Source: Leuconostoc palmae (lineage in GTDB: Bacteria; Bacillota; Bacilli; Lactobacillales; Lactobacillaceae). Taken from it: a stretch of DNA of 64,000 bases. A model generated the notes under the pieces. The model did not search any database and was not told the origin of the DNA. It was given only the letters and a program-made list of their open reading frames with translations. Positions 47,675 through 56,050 of this stretch are shown piece after piece (the first letter of the stretch is position 1; every line of letters starts with the position of its first letter). The translations under genes were made by a program, and so were the position numbers. The stretch covers positions 59,727 through 123,726 of the forward strand of contig NZ_BPKZ01000005.1 of NCBI RefSeq assembly GCF_019656075.1, read 5' to 3'.

Positions 47675-48127
47675 ATGGCAGTAGTCGATACAATTAAGCG
47701 TCTTTTCAGTAATGAAGAAGATGATTATTATGAAGATGACTATGATAACAATGGTCAAAAGCATCAACAACAGCAATATCAACAACCAGTTCAAAACAGT
47801 GGACAACAGTCAGCAACTTATTTTAGTCGTCAAACAATGACGGATCCAAATAATGTCAACAGTAAAATTGCGCTTTTTGAACCCAAGGTATATTCTGATT
47901 CACGTGCAATAGCGTCACAAATTTTAGGTGGGGAGGCAGTAATTGTTAACTTTACACAAATTGATGAGGCACAAGCTAAGCGCATCTTGGACTTTTTAGG
48001 TGGGGCTGTATACGCAGTTAATGGTGAAATTGAACGTATTGGACAATCTATTTTCTTGGTAACACCTGATACTTTCGAAATATCTGGTACGTTAACAGAT
48101 AATTTAGAACCAAATACACGGTACTAA
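47675..48127 (+). CDS. sepF: Cell division protein SepF
   Basis: 150 residues. N-terminal amphipathic membrane helix (VDTIKRLFSNEEDDY), Gln-rich linker (about 27-55), then the SepF domain: FEPKVYSDSRAIASQILGGEAVIVNF (in part) and DFLGGAVYAVNGEIERIG. Aligns FtsZ filaments. AAGGAG ribosome site. Three bases before the YggT gene. Confidence 0.95.
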   Translation: MAVVDTIKRLFSNEEDDYYEDDYDNNGQKHQQQQYQQPVQNSGQQSATYFSRQTMTDPNNVNSKIALFEPKVYSDSRAIASQILGGEAVIVNFTQIDEAQAKRILDFLGGAVYAVNGEIERIGQSIFLVTPDTFEISGTLTDNLEPNTRY

Positions 48128-48130
48128 TAT

Positions 48131-48394
48131 ATGTTACTAATTTTAGATTGGATTATTCGAATTGCTCGTTATTACGAATATGCCATAATTATTTATGTTT
48201 TAATGTCTTGGTTTCCTGGGGCACAGCAATCTCAATTGGGCCGATTGTTGAGCCGTATTGTGATGCCGTACTTAAATTTATTCAAAGTAATACCACCTAT
48301 AGCTGGTATAATTGATATTTCTCCAATTGTAGCTATTTTAGCTTTGAATTTTGCAACTAGTGGTTTAGCACATCTCTTGATGTTGATTTTTTAG
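48131..48394 (+). CDS. YggT/YlmG family membrane protein
   Basis: 87 residues with two hydrophobic segments (about 1-25 and 55-85) and the family block YVLMSWFPGAQQSQLGRLLSRIVMPYLNLF-type sequence. Usual neighbour of sepF; role in membrane or septum organisation not settled. Coupled to sepF. Confidence 0.9.
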   Translation: MLLILDWIIRIARYYEYAIIIYVLMSWFPGAQQSQLGRLLSRIVMPYLNLFKVIPPIAGIIDISPIVAILALNFATSGLAHLLMLIF

Positions 48395-48396
48395 TT

Positions 48397-49188
48397 ATGT
48401 CAATGTTTATAAATCTTGAACAACATTTTAGATCAGAAGAAATGTTTTTTATTCAAAAAGTTTCCGATTGGATACAAAAGGCTAACAATAATTACCAAGG
48501 CATTTTGACTAAATTTTTAAATCCTAGAGAACAGTATATTGTGTCAACGTTAGTTAATCATCATGGCACAGTCAAAGTTGCGTTTAATGGCGGAACTACT
48601 CAAGCTGAAAGTAAACGAGCCTTAATTTATCCAGAATATTTTGAGCCAACAGTTGACGATTTTCAAATTGACTTATTGGAAATAATTTATCCTGAAAAAT
48701 TTTCCGAATTGCATCACTCAACGATTTTGGGATCATTAATTCACAATGGGATTGATAGGTCATTTTTTGGTGATATTTTAAGAGATGAACATAAACATTG
48801 GCAAATTTTTCTTGATAAAAAGTTAGCTAATTATGTTATTCAAAATGTTGTAAAAATTGGGAATGTTCGAGTTTCATTTGAAAATAAAAATTTTTCTGAG
48901 ACCTTGCAGAGTACTGTTGACTGGGATGATCAATTCGAGTTGCTATCTTCTTTGAGAGTTGATTCAGTTATTTCTGCAGTGTACAACTTGAGTAGAAAAG
49001 AATCCAAAACACTAATTGAGCAACAACAAGTGAAAATTAACTGGGCCACCGAAGTAAGAGCTGATTTTGTTTTATCGACTGAGGATATTGTATCGGTTAG
49101 AAAATATGGCCGTTTTAAAATAGAAAAAGTCGAAGGGAAAAGTAAAAAAGACAAAATAAAAGTAATTTTAAAAGTTATTCAGCGGTAG
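48397..49188 (+). CDS. ylmH: YlmH-type S4-domain RNA-binding protein
   Basis: 263 residues. Central region with RALIYPEYFEPTVDDFQI, C-terminal S4 domain (about 180-250, LRVDSVISAVYNLSRKESKTLIEQQQVKIN in part). Relatives in Bacillus act in rescue of stalled ribosomes; in the division cluster by conserved position. No ribosome site; starts two bases after the previous stop, so coupled. Confidence 0.9.
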   Translation: MSMFINLEQHFRSEEMFFIQKVSDWIQKANNNYQGILTKFLNPREQYIVSTLVNHHGTVKVAFNGGTTQAESKRALIYPEYFEPTVDDFQIDLLEIIYPEKFSELHHSTILGSLIHNGIDRSFFGDILRDEHKHWQIFLDKKLANYVIQNVVKIGNVRVSFENKNFSETLQSTVDWDDQFELLSSLRVDSVISAVYNLSRKESKTLIEQQQVKINWATEVRADFVLSTEDIVSVRKYGRFKIEKVEGKSKKDKIKVILKVIQR

Positions 49189-49224
49189 TTTTGAAAATTC
49201 AATTAATTTGTTAAGGAGAGAAAG

Positions 49225-49893
49225 ATGTCATTAACACCTGAAGAAATTTTAAATCATGAGTTTACAAAGAAAGGTTCACGAGCATATATTGCATCTGAAG
49301 TTGATGCTTTTTTGGATAAAGTTAACGCTGATTATCAAACCACAATTTTTGAGCGTAATAAGTTAGCTCATGAAAATGAACAATTACAAGCCAAGGTTGA
49401 TGAGTTAGAAGCAAAACGTGAGCAGGTAACTCAGTCTATTGTTGTCGCACAAGAAGCAGCAGATCGCTTAAAAAAAGATGCTGACATAGAAGTAAAAAAG
49501 CAACTAACACATGCGCAAGAAGCAGCTACAAAAATCATAAGTGATGCTAAATCAAAAGCAGAGTATGAAGCAAGTTATTTAGCACAAGAAAATGCTGATT
49601 TAGTTGAGGAACAAAATGATTTACGACAAAAAGTTCTAGAATTTAAAAATTCTTTCTTGAATTTGTTGGAACTTCAGCGTAAACTATTAGAAAATGATGA
49701 GTTAGCAAAGGCAATTGTTAAGTTACCATTAGGCAAAACGAGTGCCGAGAGATTAGCACGCGACAACGAAATTGAGACAGAGGTTGTAATGCCAGAGCAG
49801 ACAGTTGAGATGGATGGCACAAATCAACTTCACAACGTTGAAAACGAAAGTGATGATCCAGATCAAGGACCTGTTATTGTATTGCCGGATTAA
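49225..49893 (+). CDS. divIVA: Cell division protein DivIVA
   Basis: 222 residues. N-terminal membrane-curvature-sensing motif SLTPEEILNHEFTKKGSRAY (2-21) then YIASEVDAFLDKVNADY, a long coiled coil (about 40-165) and an acidic tail. Polar/septal scaffold. GGAGAG ribosome site. Last gene of the cluster before the ileS leader. Confidence 0.95.
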   Translation: MSLTPEEILNHEFTKKGSRAYIASEVDAFLDKVNADYQTTIFERNKLAHENEQLQAKVDELEAKREQVTQSIVVAQEAADRLKKDADIEVKKQLTHAQEAATKIISDAKSKAEYEASYLAQENADLVEEQNDLRQKVLEFKNSFLNLLELQRKLLENDELAKAIVKLPLGKTSAERLARDNEIETEVVMPEQTVEMDGTNQLHNVENESDDPDQGPVIVLPD

Positions 49894-49914
49894 TTTTACA
49901 AAATAAATTAAAGT

Positions 49915-50174
49915 GTAAAACAGCAAGAAAGATTTTCATACGTGCAGCGAGTCATGATGGTTAGAGATGATCGTCCCTGTAATCTTTCAGATCAGTTACA
50001 TAAAATGTTGAGCTGAATAGTCAGTAAGTTCAAACGGTGCAGATCGTTAAGACTGGATTGAGGATTACAATGGCATATTGTTATGTTACATAGGAAGCGT
50101 TGTAATCAAATAATGGGTGGTACCACGCTTATGCGTCCCTGTGTGTTTAGAAATAAATATACAGGGATTTTTTT
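49915..50174 (+). ncRNA. T-box leader of ileS
   Basis: AATGGGTGGTACCACG at 50112-50127 is the T-box sequence whose bulge pairs with the uncharged tRNA acceptor end. Upstream, GAAAGATT (about 49929) pairs with AATCTTTC (about 49981) as the base of stem I, and GATTACAA pairs with TTGTAATC as stem III. The terminator TCCCTGT.../...ACAGGGA with T run is at 50136-50174. By context it reads uncharged tRNA-Ile; the specifier codon was not assigned. Confidence 0.9.
50136..50174 (+). terminator. Regulated terminator of the ileS T-box
   Basis: TCCCTGTGTGTTT pairs with AAATATACAGGGA (wobbles included) and is followed by seven T. Competes with the antiterminator formed by the T-box sequence. Confidence 0.85.
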
Positions 50175-50210
50175 GTCATTATTTACATACTTTAAAAGAG
50201 GAGAGTAACT

Positions 50211-53003
50211 ATGAAATATAAAGATACACTAAATCTAGGAAAAACTGCATTCCCAATGCGAGGGTCACTACCAAAAACAGAACCGGAACGTCAACAAAAA
50301 TGGTATGATGCAGATCTATATAATCAAAGATTGGCACAAAACGAAAAGAAACCTCATTTTAATTTGCATGACGGTCCTCCGTATGCAAATGGAAATATTC
50401 ATTTAGGGCATGCTTTAAATAAAATCTCAAAAGACATTATTGTTCGTTATAAAAATATGTCTGGGTACTATGCACCCTATGTTCCTGGTTGGGATACTCA
50501 CGGATTACCTATTGAACAACAATTAACCAAAGCAGGTCATGATCGTAAGTCTATGCCAAAGTCAGAATGGCGAGACTTAGCAAAACAGTTTGCTTTAGAA
50601 CAAGTAAATAAGCAACGTAATGATTTTAAGCGTTTAGGAATCATGGCAGATTGGGATAATCCTTATATTACCTTACAACCAGAATTTGAAGCTGCACAAG
50701 TTCGAGTTTTTGGTGAAATGGCAGGCAAGGGGTATATCTTTAAAGGTTCAAAGCCAGTTTACTGGTCTTGGTCATCAGAATCGGCTTTGGCTGAAGCTGA
50801 AATTGAGTATCATGATATTGACTCGACATCATTGTATTATGCTAATAAGGTAAAAGATGGAAAGGGAATTCTAGATTCGGATACTTACTTTGTTGTTTGG
50901 ACCACAACACCATTTACTGTTACAGCATCGAGAGGGATTACTTTAGGTCCCGACATGGATTATGCTGTTATTCAACCTGAAGGCGAAACTAGAAAATTTG
51001 TCGTTGCTACCGGCAGACTGGATGTTATTGCATCTAAGTTTGGTTGGGAAAATTATAAAACTTTAGCCACTTATAAAGGTCAAGATTTGGATCGTATTAC
51101 AGCTTTCCATCCGTGGGATGAAAGTGCTGAAGAAATGGTCATGAATGCGGATCATGTTACTCTTGATTCAGGTACAGGTCTTGTCCATACTGCGCCAGGA
51201 TTTGGTGAAGATGATTTTAATGTTGGTCAAAAATATGGATTAGAAGTTGCTGTAACAGTTGATGAAAAGGGATTCATGACCGCGTCAGCTGGGACAGATT
51301 TTGAAGGTGAGTTTTATGATGATGTTGTCGACTTGGTTATTGAAAAATTGAGTAACAAGAATTTATTCTTAGCTAAAGAAAAAATAACACATTCATATCC
51401 TTTCGATTGGCGAACTAAAAAGCCTATTATTTGGCGAGCAGTACCACAATGGTTTGCATCAGTTGATAAATTTCGTCAAAGTATTTTAAATGACCTAGAT
51501 AATGTCACATTTTATCCTGAATGGGGTAAGAAACGTCTTTATAATATGATTCGCGATCGCGGTGATTGGGTCATTTCTCGCCAACGTGTTTGGGGTGTAC
51601 CACTTCCTATCTTTTATGCAGAAGATCAAACACCTATTTTAGATCAAACAATTATTAATCATGTTGCTGATTTATTTGAAAAGTATGGTTCAAATTATTG
51701 GTTTGAGCATGAAGCAAAAGACTTATTGCCAGCAGATTATACTAACGAACATTCACCTAATGGTTTATTTAAAAAAGAAGAAGACATTATGGATGTTTGG
51801 TTTGATTCTGGTTCTTCATGGGCTGGTGTTATGAATACACGTAAGCAGTTAGACTACCCTGCTGATTTGTATTTAGAAGGGTCAGATCAGTATCGTGGTT
51901 GGTTTAATTCTTCTTTGATTACATCAGTTGCTGTAACAGGACATGCACCATATAAGAATGTCTTATCCCAAGGCTTCACATTAGATGGTAAGGGTAACAA
52001 GATGTCTAAGTCATTAGGAAATACAATTTCACCATTAGACGTTGCAAATCAAATGGGTATTGAAATTTTAAGATTATGGACTATTTCAGTAGATACTTCA
52101 CAAGACATGCCCGTATCAAACGAAATTCTTAAGCAAGTTTCTGAAAGCTATCGTAAATTAAGAAATACGTTAAGATTTTTGATGGCTAATACTTCAGACT
52201 TTAATTATCAGACTGATGCAGTAACCTATGCAGAGCGTGCAGCTCATGATCAATATTTTTCAGTGCTGTTAAATAATTTTATTAAGGATGTACGTAGTGC
52301 CTATGATAATTATCAATTTAATGATGTCTTCAAGCGTGTCATTAATTTTGTTAATGTTGATTTATCAGCCTTTTATTTAGATATTGCTAAAGATGTTGTT
52401 TACGTTGAAGCACCAACTGGTCATGCTAGACGTTCAATGCAAACAGTATTTTATGAAACACTATTGGCATTAACTAAACTATTGTTACCTGTATTACCAC
52501 ATACGGCGGAAGAGGTTTGGGAATACTTGCCAAATGAAACAACAGATTTTGCTTATTTATCAGATATGCCTGAAGTCCAAGATCTTGGAGATACAACTCA
52601 ACTACTTGAAACTTGGGAAAAGTTTATGATAATGCGCAATTCTGTCAACAAAGCACTTGAAGAAGCAAGAGCCTCTGAATTGATTGGAAAAAATGCAGAA
52701 GCGGCGTTGACATTATACTTAACAGACGAACAACAAACATTGGTAAGTGAGTTGAATGCTAATATAAGAATGTTGCTAATGGTTTCTCAATTACATTTGG
52801 AATCAACGACTAGTGATAACAGTATCAAAGATTACGATGGATTCAAAATAGTAGTTTCACGTGCAGCAGGTGGTGTATCACCACGTGATCGTATGTTCCA
52901 TGAAGATTTAGGAGCTGATCCTGCTTTCCCAGAATTGTCAAAACATGAAGCTGAAATTATTAGAGAGTTTTATCCTGAAGCTGTTTCAGAAGGATTGGAA
53001 TAA
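50211..53003 (+). CDS. ileS: Isoleucyl-tRNA synthetase
   Basis: 930 residues, class I synthetase. HIGH-type motif [12 protein letters not shown] (about 60-71), editing domain with WTTTPFT and [16 protein letters not shown], and KMSKSLGN (about 597-604). Ends at ...VSEGLE without the C-terminal zinc ribbon with four Cys often found, worth noting against Bacillus length (about 920 residues). AGAGGAGAG ribosome site. Controlled by the T-box leader. Confidence 0.97.
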   Translation: MKYKDTLNLGKTAFPMRGSLPKTEPERQQKWYDADLYNQRLAQNEKKPHFNLHDGPPYANGNIHLGHALNKISKDIIVRYKNMSGYYAPYVPGWDTHGLPIEQQLTKAGHDRKSMPKSEWRDLAKQFALEQVNKQRNDFKRLGIMADWDNPYITLQPEFEAAQVRVFGEMAGKGYIFKGSKPVYWSWSSESALAEAEIEYHDIDSTSLYYANKVKDGKGILDSDTYFVVWTTTPFTVTASRGITLGPDMDYAVIQPEGETRKFVVATGRLDVIASKFGWENYKTLATYKGQDLDRITAFHPWDESAEEMVMNADHVTLDSGTGLVHTAPGFGEDDFNVGQKYGLEVAVTVDEKGFMTASAGTDFEGEFYDDVVDLVIEKLSNKNLFLAKEKITHSYPFDWRTKKPIIWRAVPQWFASVDKFRQSILNDLDNVTFYPEWGKKRLYNMIRDRGDWVISRQRVWGVPLPIFYAEDQTPILDQTIINHVADLFEKYGSNYWFEHEAKDLLPADYTNEHSPNGLFKKEEDIMDVWFDSGSSWAGVMNTRKQLDYPADLYLEGSDQYRGWFNSSLITSVAVTGHAPYKNVLSQGFTLDGKGNKMSKSLGNTISPLDVANQMGIEILRLWTISVDTSQDMPVSNEILKQVSESYRKLRNTLRFLMANTSDFNYQTDAVTYAERAAHDQYFSVLLNNFIKDVRSAYDNYQFNDVFKRVINFVNVDLSAFYLDIAKDVVYVEAPTGHARRSMQTVFYETLLALTKLLLPVLPHTAEEVWEYLPNETTDFAYLSDMPEVQDLGDTTQLLETWEKFMIMRNSVNKALEEARASELIGKNAEAALTLYLTDEQQTLVSELNANIRMLLMVSQLHLESTTSDNSIKDYDGFKIVVSRAAGGVSPRDRMFHEDLGADPAFPELSKHEAEIIREFYPEAVSEGLE

Positions 53004-53044
53004 ATCAAAAAAGATTATGTTAAAAACATAATCTTTTTTGATTT
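53002..53044 (+). terminator. ileS terminator
   Basis: AAATCAAAAAAGATTATGT pairs with its complement ACATAATCTTTTTTGATTT around a short A-rich loop. Confidence 0.9.
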
Positions 53045-53110
53045 ATATAAATACGCATTGCATGATACAATGTAACTTAACTGGTCATGATAAAAAAATA
53101 GGATACTAGT

Positions 53111-53725
53111 ATGACAAATAAAAAAAATAGATACTACATTTTAACAACAATGTTTGTTGCCATTGTAATTTTACAAATGATGGTACCATGGTTAGGCATT
53201 ATGCCGTTAGGTGCATTTGTGGTTGGTGCAAGTGCCACCATTATACAATTTACTGTTGCTATTTCTGGCATTTTACTTGGACCAAAGTATGGTGCGATTG
53301 TTGGTTTTTTTTGGGGTATTGCATCGTTGATTAACGCATTAACTCATCCAGGAACAATAGGATCATTAATTTTTCAAAATCCATTCACTGCTATTTTACC
53401 AAGAGTATTTGTAGGATTATTAATAGGCTGGCTGTTTAACCATTTTTTTCGGAAACGTTCAAAGTCAGTTAGATCGTTTGGATTAGCATTATTAGGTATG
53501 TTGGCAGCATTAATTAATACAACTGGTGTTTTACTGCTTACCACTTTGGGATTTAGTATAATGCATACTAATTTTACTGGCGTACCAAATCATAATATAT
53601 TATTTTGGTTACTTGGCATTGTTTCATTCAATGCAATTTTTGAAATAATTGTGGGCATTGTTATTGTTTCAATAATTGGCAATATTTTGCTTCCTGTAGC
53701 TGAAAAAGCACAAATTGTTGGATAA
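53111..53725 (+). CDS. ECF transporter S component, PanT-like
   Basis: 204 residues, about six membrane helices. GILLGPKYGAIVGFFWGIASLINAL and FTAILPRVFVGLLIGWL (in part) resemble S components of energy-coupling factor vitamin importers, closest in pattern to pantothenate (PanT). EcfA/EcfT are not nearby, as expected for a shared-module system. ATAGGA ribosome site. Substrate is inferred only. Confidence 0.75.
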   Translation: MTNKKNRYYILTTMFVAIVILQMMVPWLGIMPLGAFVVGASATIIQFTVAISGILLGPKYGAIVGFFWGIASLINALTHPGTIGSLIFQNPFTAILPRVFVGLLIGWLFNHFFRKRSKSVRSFGLALLGMLAALINTTGVLLLTTLGFSIMHTNFTGVPNHNILFWLLGIVSFNAIFEIIVGIVIVSIIGNILLPVAEKAQIVG

Positions 53726-53754
53726 AAAAAGCTTGCACATTGCAAGCTTTTTTT
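53724..53754. terminator. Bidirectional terminator between the S component and tRNA-Arg
   Basis: AAAGCTTGCA pairs with TGCAAGCTTT with A and T runs on either side; ends both convergent transcripts. Confidence 0.9.
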
Positions 53755-53755
53755 A

Positions 53756-53828
<73 letters not shown>

Positions 53829-53890
53829 GAACTATATTATTATACACTAAATTACTCGAAAATAGTTATTTATATTATAGATGTCACTAA

Positions 53891-53919
53891 TTGACAAAAT
53901 AATTTGTGTGTGATTTAAT
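53891..53919 (+). promoter_or_regulatory. Promoter of the Ile-leader transcript
   Basis: TTGACA (53891-53896) and TTTAAT (53914-53919), 17-base spacing; start point near 53926, 25 bases before the leader ATG. Confidence 0.75.
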
Positions 53920-53950
53920 ATAATTATTAAATAAAAAAGAGAAAAACATT

Positions 53951-54010
53951 ATGAAAAACACATCTTATAAAAATTCACGAATTATTATCAGCATTATCAT
54001 TATTGAATGA
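53951..54010 (+). CDS. Isoleucine-rich attenuator leader peptide
   Basis: 19 residues, MKNTSYKNSRIIISIIIIE, with seven Ile codons (ATT and ATC) in the last nine positions. GAGA lies about ten bases upstream. The stop is directly followed by a series of competing hairpins and a terminator. Expected to act as a ribosome-stalling sensor for charged tRNA-Ile and to have no function as a protein. Confidence 0.75.
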   Translation: MKNTSYKNSRIIISIIIIE

Positions 54011-54104
54011 TAGGTGCTGACATTTCGTGGTGCCTATCAATTTATTTGATAGGTAGCCGTGTTTTTCTTAGAAAACGAGCTACTTACCATAGTAGCTCGT
54101 TTTT
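54009..54104 (+). promoter_or_regulatory. Ile-responsive attenuator
   Basis: Competing pairs: A 54009-54017 with B 54030-54038; B 54033-54040 with C 54046-54053; C 54051-54057 with D 54079-54085 (antiterminator); terminator 54072-54084 with 54091-54103 plus T run. A ribosome stalled in the Ile run leaves A free, so A:B and C:D form and transcription continues. A ribosome at the stop covers A, so B:C and the terminator form. Confidence 0.7.
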
Positions 54105-54130
54105 GTTTGGATCAAAAGGGGAGAAGGATT

Positions 54131-54919
54131 ATGACATTAACAGTAGAACAAAAAAAATTAGCTGAACGATTGGGAAATGCATTCAATCAAAATCAACCAT
54201 TAGAACGTGACAAGTATGTCGGTGTAGTAAATGATTTTGATACGGCATATGAAGTTCAAGAAGTGGTGATGTCTCATAAAACAGAAAAGACTGCAGGCTA
54301 TAAAGTATCGTTAACATCGCCAGAAACACAAGCCATGTTTAATTCAGATTCGCCACTTTACGGTGCACAAGTTGCAAGTCGTTTTTTGAAATCACCATGT
54401 ACGCTAGATTTATCAGATTACAATGAGCCTCTTGTTGAAGTAGAATTGCAGTTTACAGCGAAAAAAGATTTAACACCTGATATGGATTTAGAGGAATTAC
54501 TAAATAATACAACCGTTGCACCAGCATTGGAAGTTCCCGATGCTAGATTTAAAGATTGGTTTCCACGTTTAGATAAATATTTAGTATTGTGCGATTCAGC
54601 TGTTGGAGGTGCAGTGGTATCTGGAGAATCTCGAAACGGGGATGAACTAAATGTTCAAGACTTAGCTGAGGTTAAAGCTACACTGACACACAATGGTCAG
54701 AAAGTTAGTGAAGGATTTGGGTCAGAAGTTTTAGGAAATCCTTTAATGTCACTTCAATGGCTTGTTGGGAAATTAGCTTCTCAAGGACATCCTTTCACTG
54801 CTGGAACATATGCATCAACAGGAACATTTTTATTACCACCAAAATTAGTTGCTGGAGAATGGCGAGTTAGTTTTACTAATGGATTTAGTGATGTTGTATT
54901 AAATGTCAAATCAAAATAG
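54131..54919 (+). CDS. 2-keto-4-pentenoate hydratase / MhpD-family protein
   Basis: 262 residues from ATG 54131 (GGGGAGAAGG upstream); the longer frame from 54059 would run through the terminator. FAH-superfamily hydratase fold: AGYKVSLTSPETQAMF (about 56), EPLVEVELQFTAKKDL (about 100, acidic metal ligands), EVPDARF (about 137) and GSEVLGNPLMSLQWL (about 200). Family members hydrate 2-oxopent-4-enoate or related 2-keto acids. No aromatic-degradation genes are near. Control by an Ile-rich leader suggests a link to branched-chain 2-keto acids, but the substrate is unknown. Confidence 0.82.
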   Translation: MTLTVEQKKLAERLGNAFNQNQPLERDKYVGVVNDFDTAYEVQEVVMSHKTEKTAGYKVSLTSPETQAMFNSDSPLYGAQVASRFLKSPCTLDLSDYNEPLVEVELQFTAKKDLTPDMDLEELLNNTTVAPALEVPDARFKDWFPRLDKYLVLCDSAVGGAVVSGESRNGDELNVQDLAEVKATLTHNGQKVSEGFGSEVLGNPLMSLQWLVGKLASQGHPFTAGTYASTGTFLLPPKLVAGEWRVSFTNGFSDVVLNVKSK

Positions 54920-54958
54920 ATTATTGATTATAAAAAACTGATGCATTTTCTTATAATA

Positions 54959-54996
54959 AGAAAGCGTTTCCAGTATAAATAATTTTTTGATATAAT
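54959..54996 (+). promoter_or_regulatory. upp promoter with overlapping cre-like site
   Basis: TTTCCA (54967-54972) and TATAAT (54991-54996), 18 bases apart. AGAAAGCGTTTCCA (54959-54972) matches the CcpA cre consensus at 12 of 14 positions and covers the -35 box. Confidence 0.5.
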
Positions 54997-55021
54997 GAAC
55001 AAAAGAAAAGACTATTCATGA

Positions 55022-55066
55022 AAGGAAACGTTGTGTAATTTTACTGCACTTCTAAAATATAAGTAA
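55022..55066 (+). other. Mini-ORF abutting upp
   Basis: AAAGGA (55021-55026) stands before TTG 55031, which opens eleven codons ending TAA at 55064-55066, two bases before the upp ATG. upp has no ribosome site and no alternative start, as its frame has a stop at 55060. A second tiny frame MKGNVV starts at 55018. Confidence 0.4.
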
Positions 55067-55068
55067 CC

Positions 55069-55698
55069 ATGGGAAAATTTGTTGAAATGGATCACCCGTT
55101 AATTCAACATAAGTTAACGATGATACGTCGTAAGACGGTTGGAACTAAAGATTTTCGCGCACTTGTCGATGAAATAGCTATGCTAATGACATACGAAGCC
55201 AGCCGAGATCTTCAATTGGAAGATGTTGAAATTGAAACACCAGTTGCTAAAACGACTAAAAAGCAGTTAGCAGGTAAAAAATTAGCTGTTGTTCCAATTT
55301 TGAGAGCCGGATTAGGTATGGTTGATGGGATAGTTCAATTAATTCCAGCAGCTAAAATCGGGCACATTGGTATGTATAGAGATGAGCAAACACTTGAACC
55401 GGTAGAGTACTTTATTAAATTACCTGAAGATATTGATCAACGTGATGTTTTGCTAGTTGATCCAATGCTGGCAACCGGTGGCTCAGCAAAAGATGCTATT
55501 TCAGCTTTGAAAAAGCGTGGCGCTAAAAATATTAAACTAATTACGCTGGTTTCAGCTCCAGAAGGCGTTGATGCGGTTCAAAAAGCCCACCCAGATGTAG
55601 ATATTTATACTGGATCGTTGGATGATGGTTTGAACGAGAATGGTTATATTATGCCGGGGCTTGGCGATGCCGGGGATAGATTATTTGGGACAATGTGA
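55069..55698 (+). CDS. upp: Uracil phosphoribosyltransferase
   Basis: 209 residues. Salvages uracil to [24 protein letters not shown] start (in part), [14 protein letters not shown] (about 77-90), and the PRPP loop [19 protein letters not shown] (about 124-142). Ends [19 protein letters not shown] 55069 lacks a Shine-Dalgarno sequence; coupling to a mini-ORF is proposed. No clear terminator follows before the next promoter. Confidence 0.96.
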   Translation: MGKFVEMDHPLIQHKLTMIRRKTVGTKDFRALVDEIAMLMTYEASRDLQLEDVEIETPVAKTTKKQLAGKKLAVVPILRAGLGMVDGIVQLIPAAKIGHIGMYRDEQTLEPVEYFIKLPEDIDQRDVLLVDPMLATGGSAKDAISALKKRGAKNIKLITLVSAPEGVDAVQKAHPDVDIYTGSLDDGLNENGYIMPGLGDAGDRLFGTM

Positions 55699-55733
55699 TT
55701 TTTGGTGATAAAAAACTTATTTAAATAAAAATA

Positions 55734-55762
55734 TTGACATTTTTTACTAATTTTTGTATATT
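55734..55762 (+). promoter_or_regulatory. Promoter of the Leu-leader transcript
   Basis: TTGACA (55734-55739) and TATATT (55757-55762), exact 17-base spacing; start point near 55769. Confidence 0.8.
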
Positions 55763-55809
55763 AATAAATATAGAGAACAGCAATTAATTGCTCAAACAAG
55801 GAGATTATC

Positions 55810-55872
55810 ATGAAGAACTACCAAAACAACAAGATGAATAATGCCCTCCTCCTCAACCTACTTCTCATATGA
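55810..55872 (+). CDS. Leucine-rich attenuator leader peptide
   Basis: 20 residues, MKNYQNNKMNNALLLNLLLI, with a strong AAGGAG ribosome site seven bases upstream. Six Leu codons follow in nine positions and are CTC, CTC, CTC, CTA, CTT, CTC, none of them TTA/TTG which dominate the surrounding genes. Expected to sense charging of the CTN-reading tRNA-Leu. Confidence 0.82.
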   Translation: MKNYQNNKMNNALLLNLLLI

Positions 55873-55990
55873 GTCTAGTTGGTTGTTATTTGAGTAAATC
55901 AGCTACTAGACTTTTCATAGTAATTTTATGAAATAGTAGCTGGTTAGGAAAATAAAAAGATCCTAACGAGTATTCGTTAGGATCTTTTTA
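55872..55990 (+). promoter_or_regulatory. Leu-responsive attenuator
   Basis: A AGTCTAGT (55872-55879) pairs with B ACTAGACT (55905-55912). B AGCTACTA (55901-55908) pairs with C TAGTAGCT (55934-55941), extended by TTTCATA/TATGAAA inside. GTTAGGA (55943-55949) pairs with TCCTAAC (55961-55967) as antiterminator. Terminator: perfect 16-base stem 55954-55969 with 55974-55989. A stall in the Leu run frees A, sequesters B and favours readthrough. Confidence 0.78.
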
Positions 55991-56050
55991 TTTTTTGTTA
56001 GAGATTATTTAATGCTCAAATATGGATATAAATAAATACGGAGAAAAAAT

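Noticed and set aside
53891..53924. TTGACA with the obvious TATAAT at 53919-53924 as promoter
   Set aside because: Spacing is 22 bases; TTTAAT at 53914-53919 has the correct 17.
54059..54130. Upstream extension of the hydratase gene
   Set aside because: It would translate through the attenuator terminator; ATG 54131 has a strong ribosome site.
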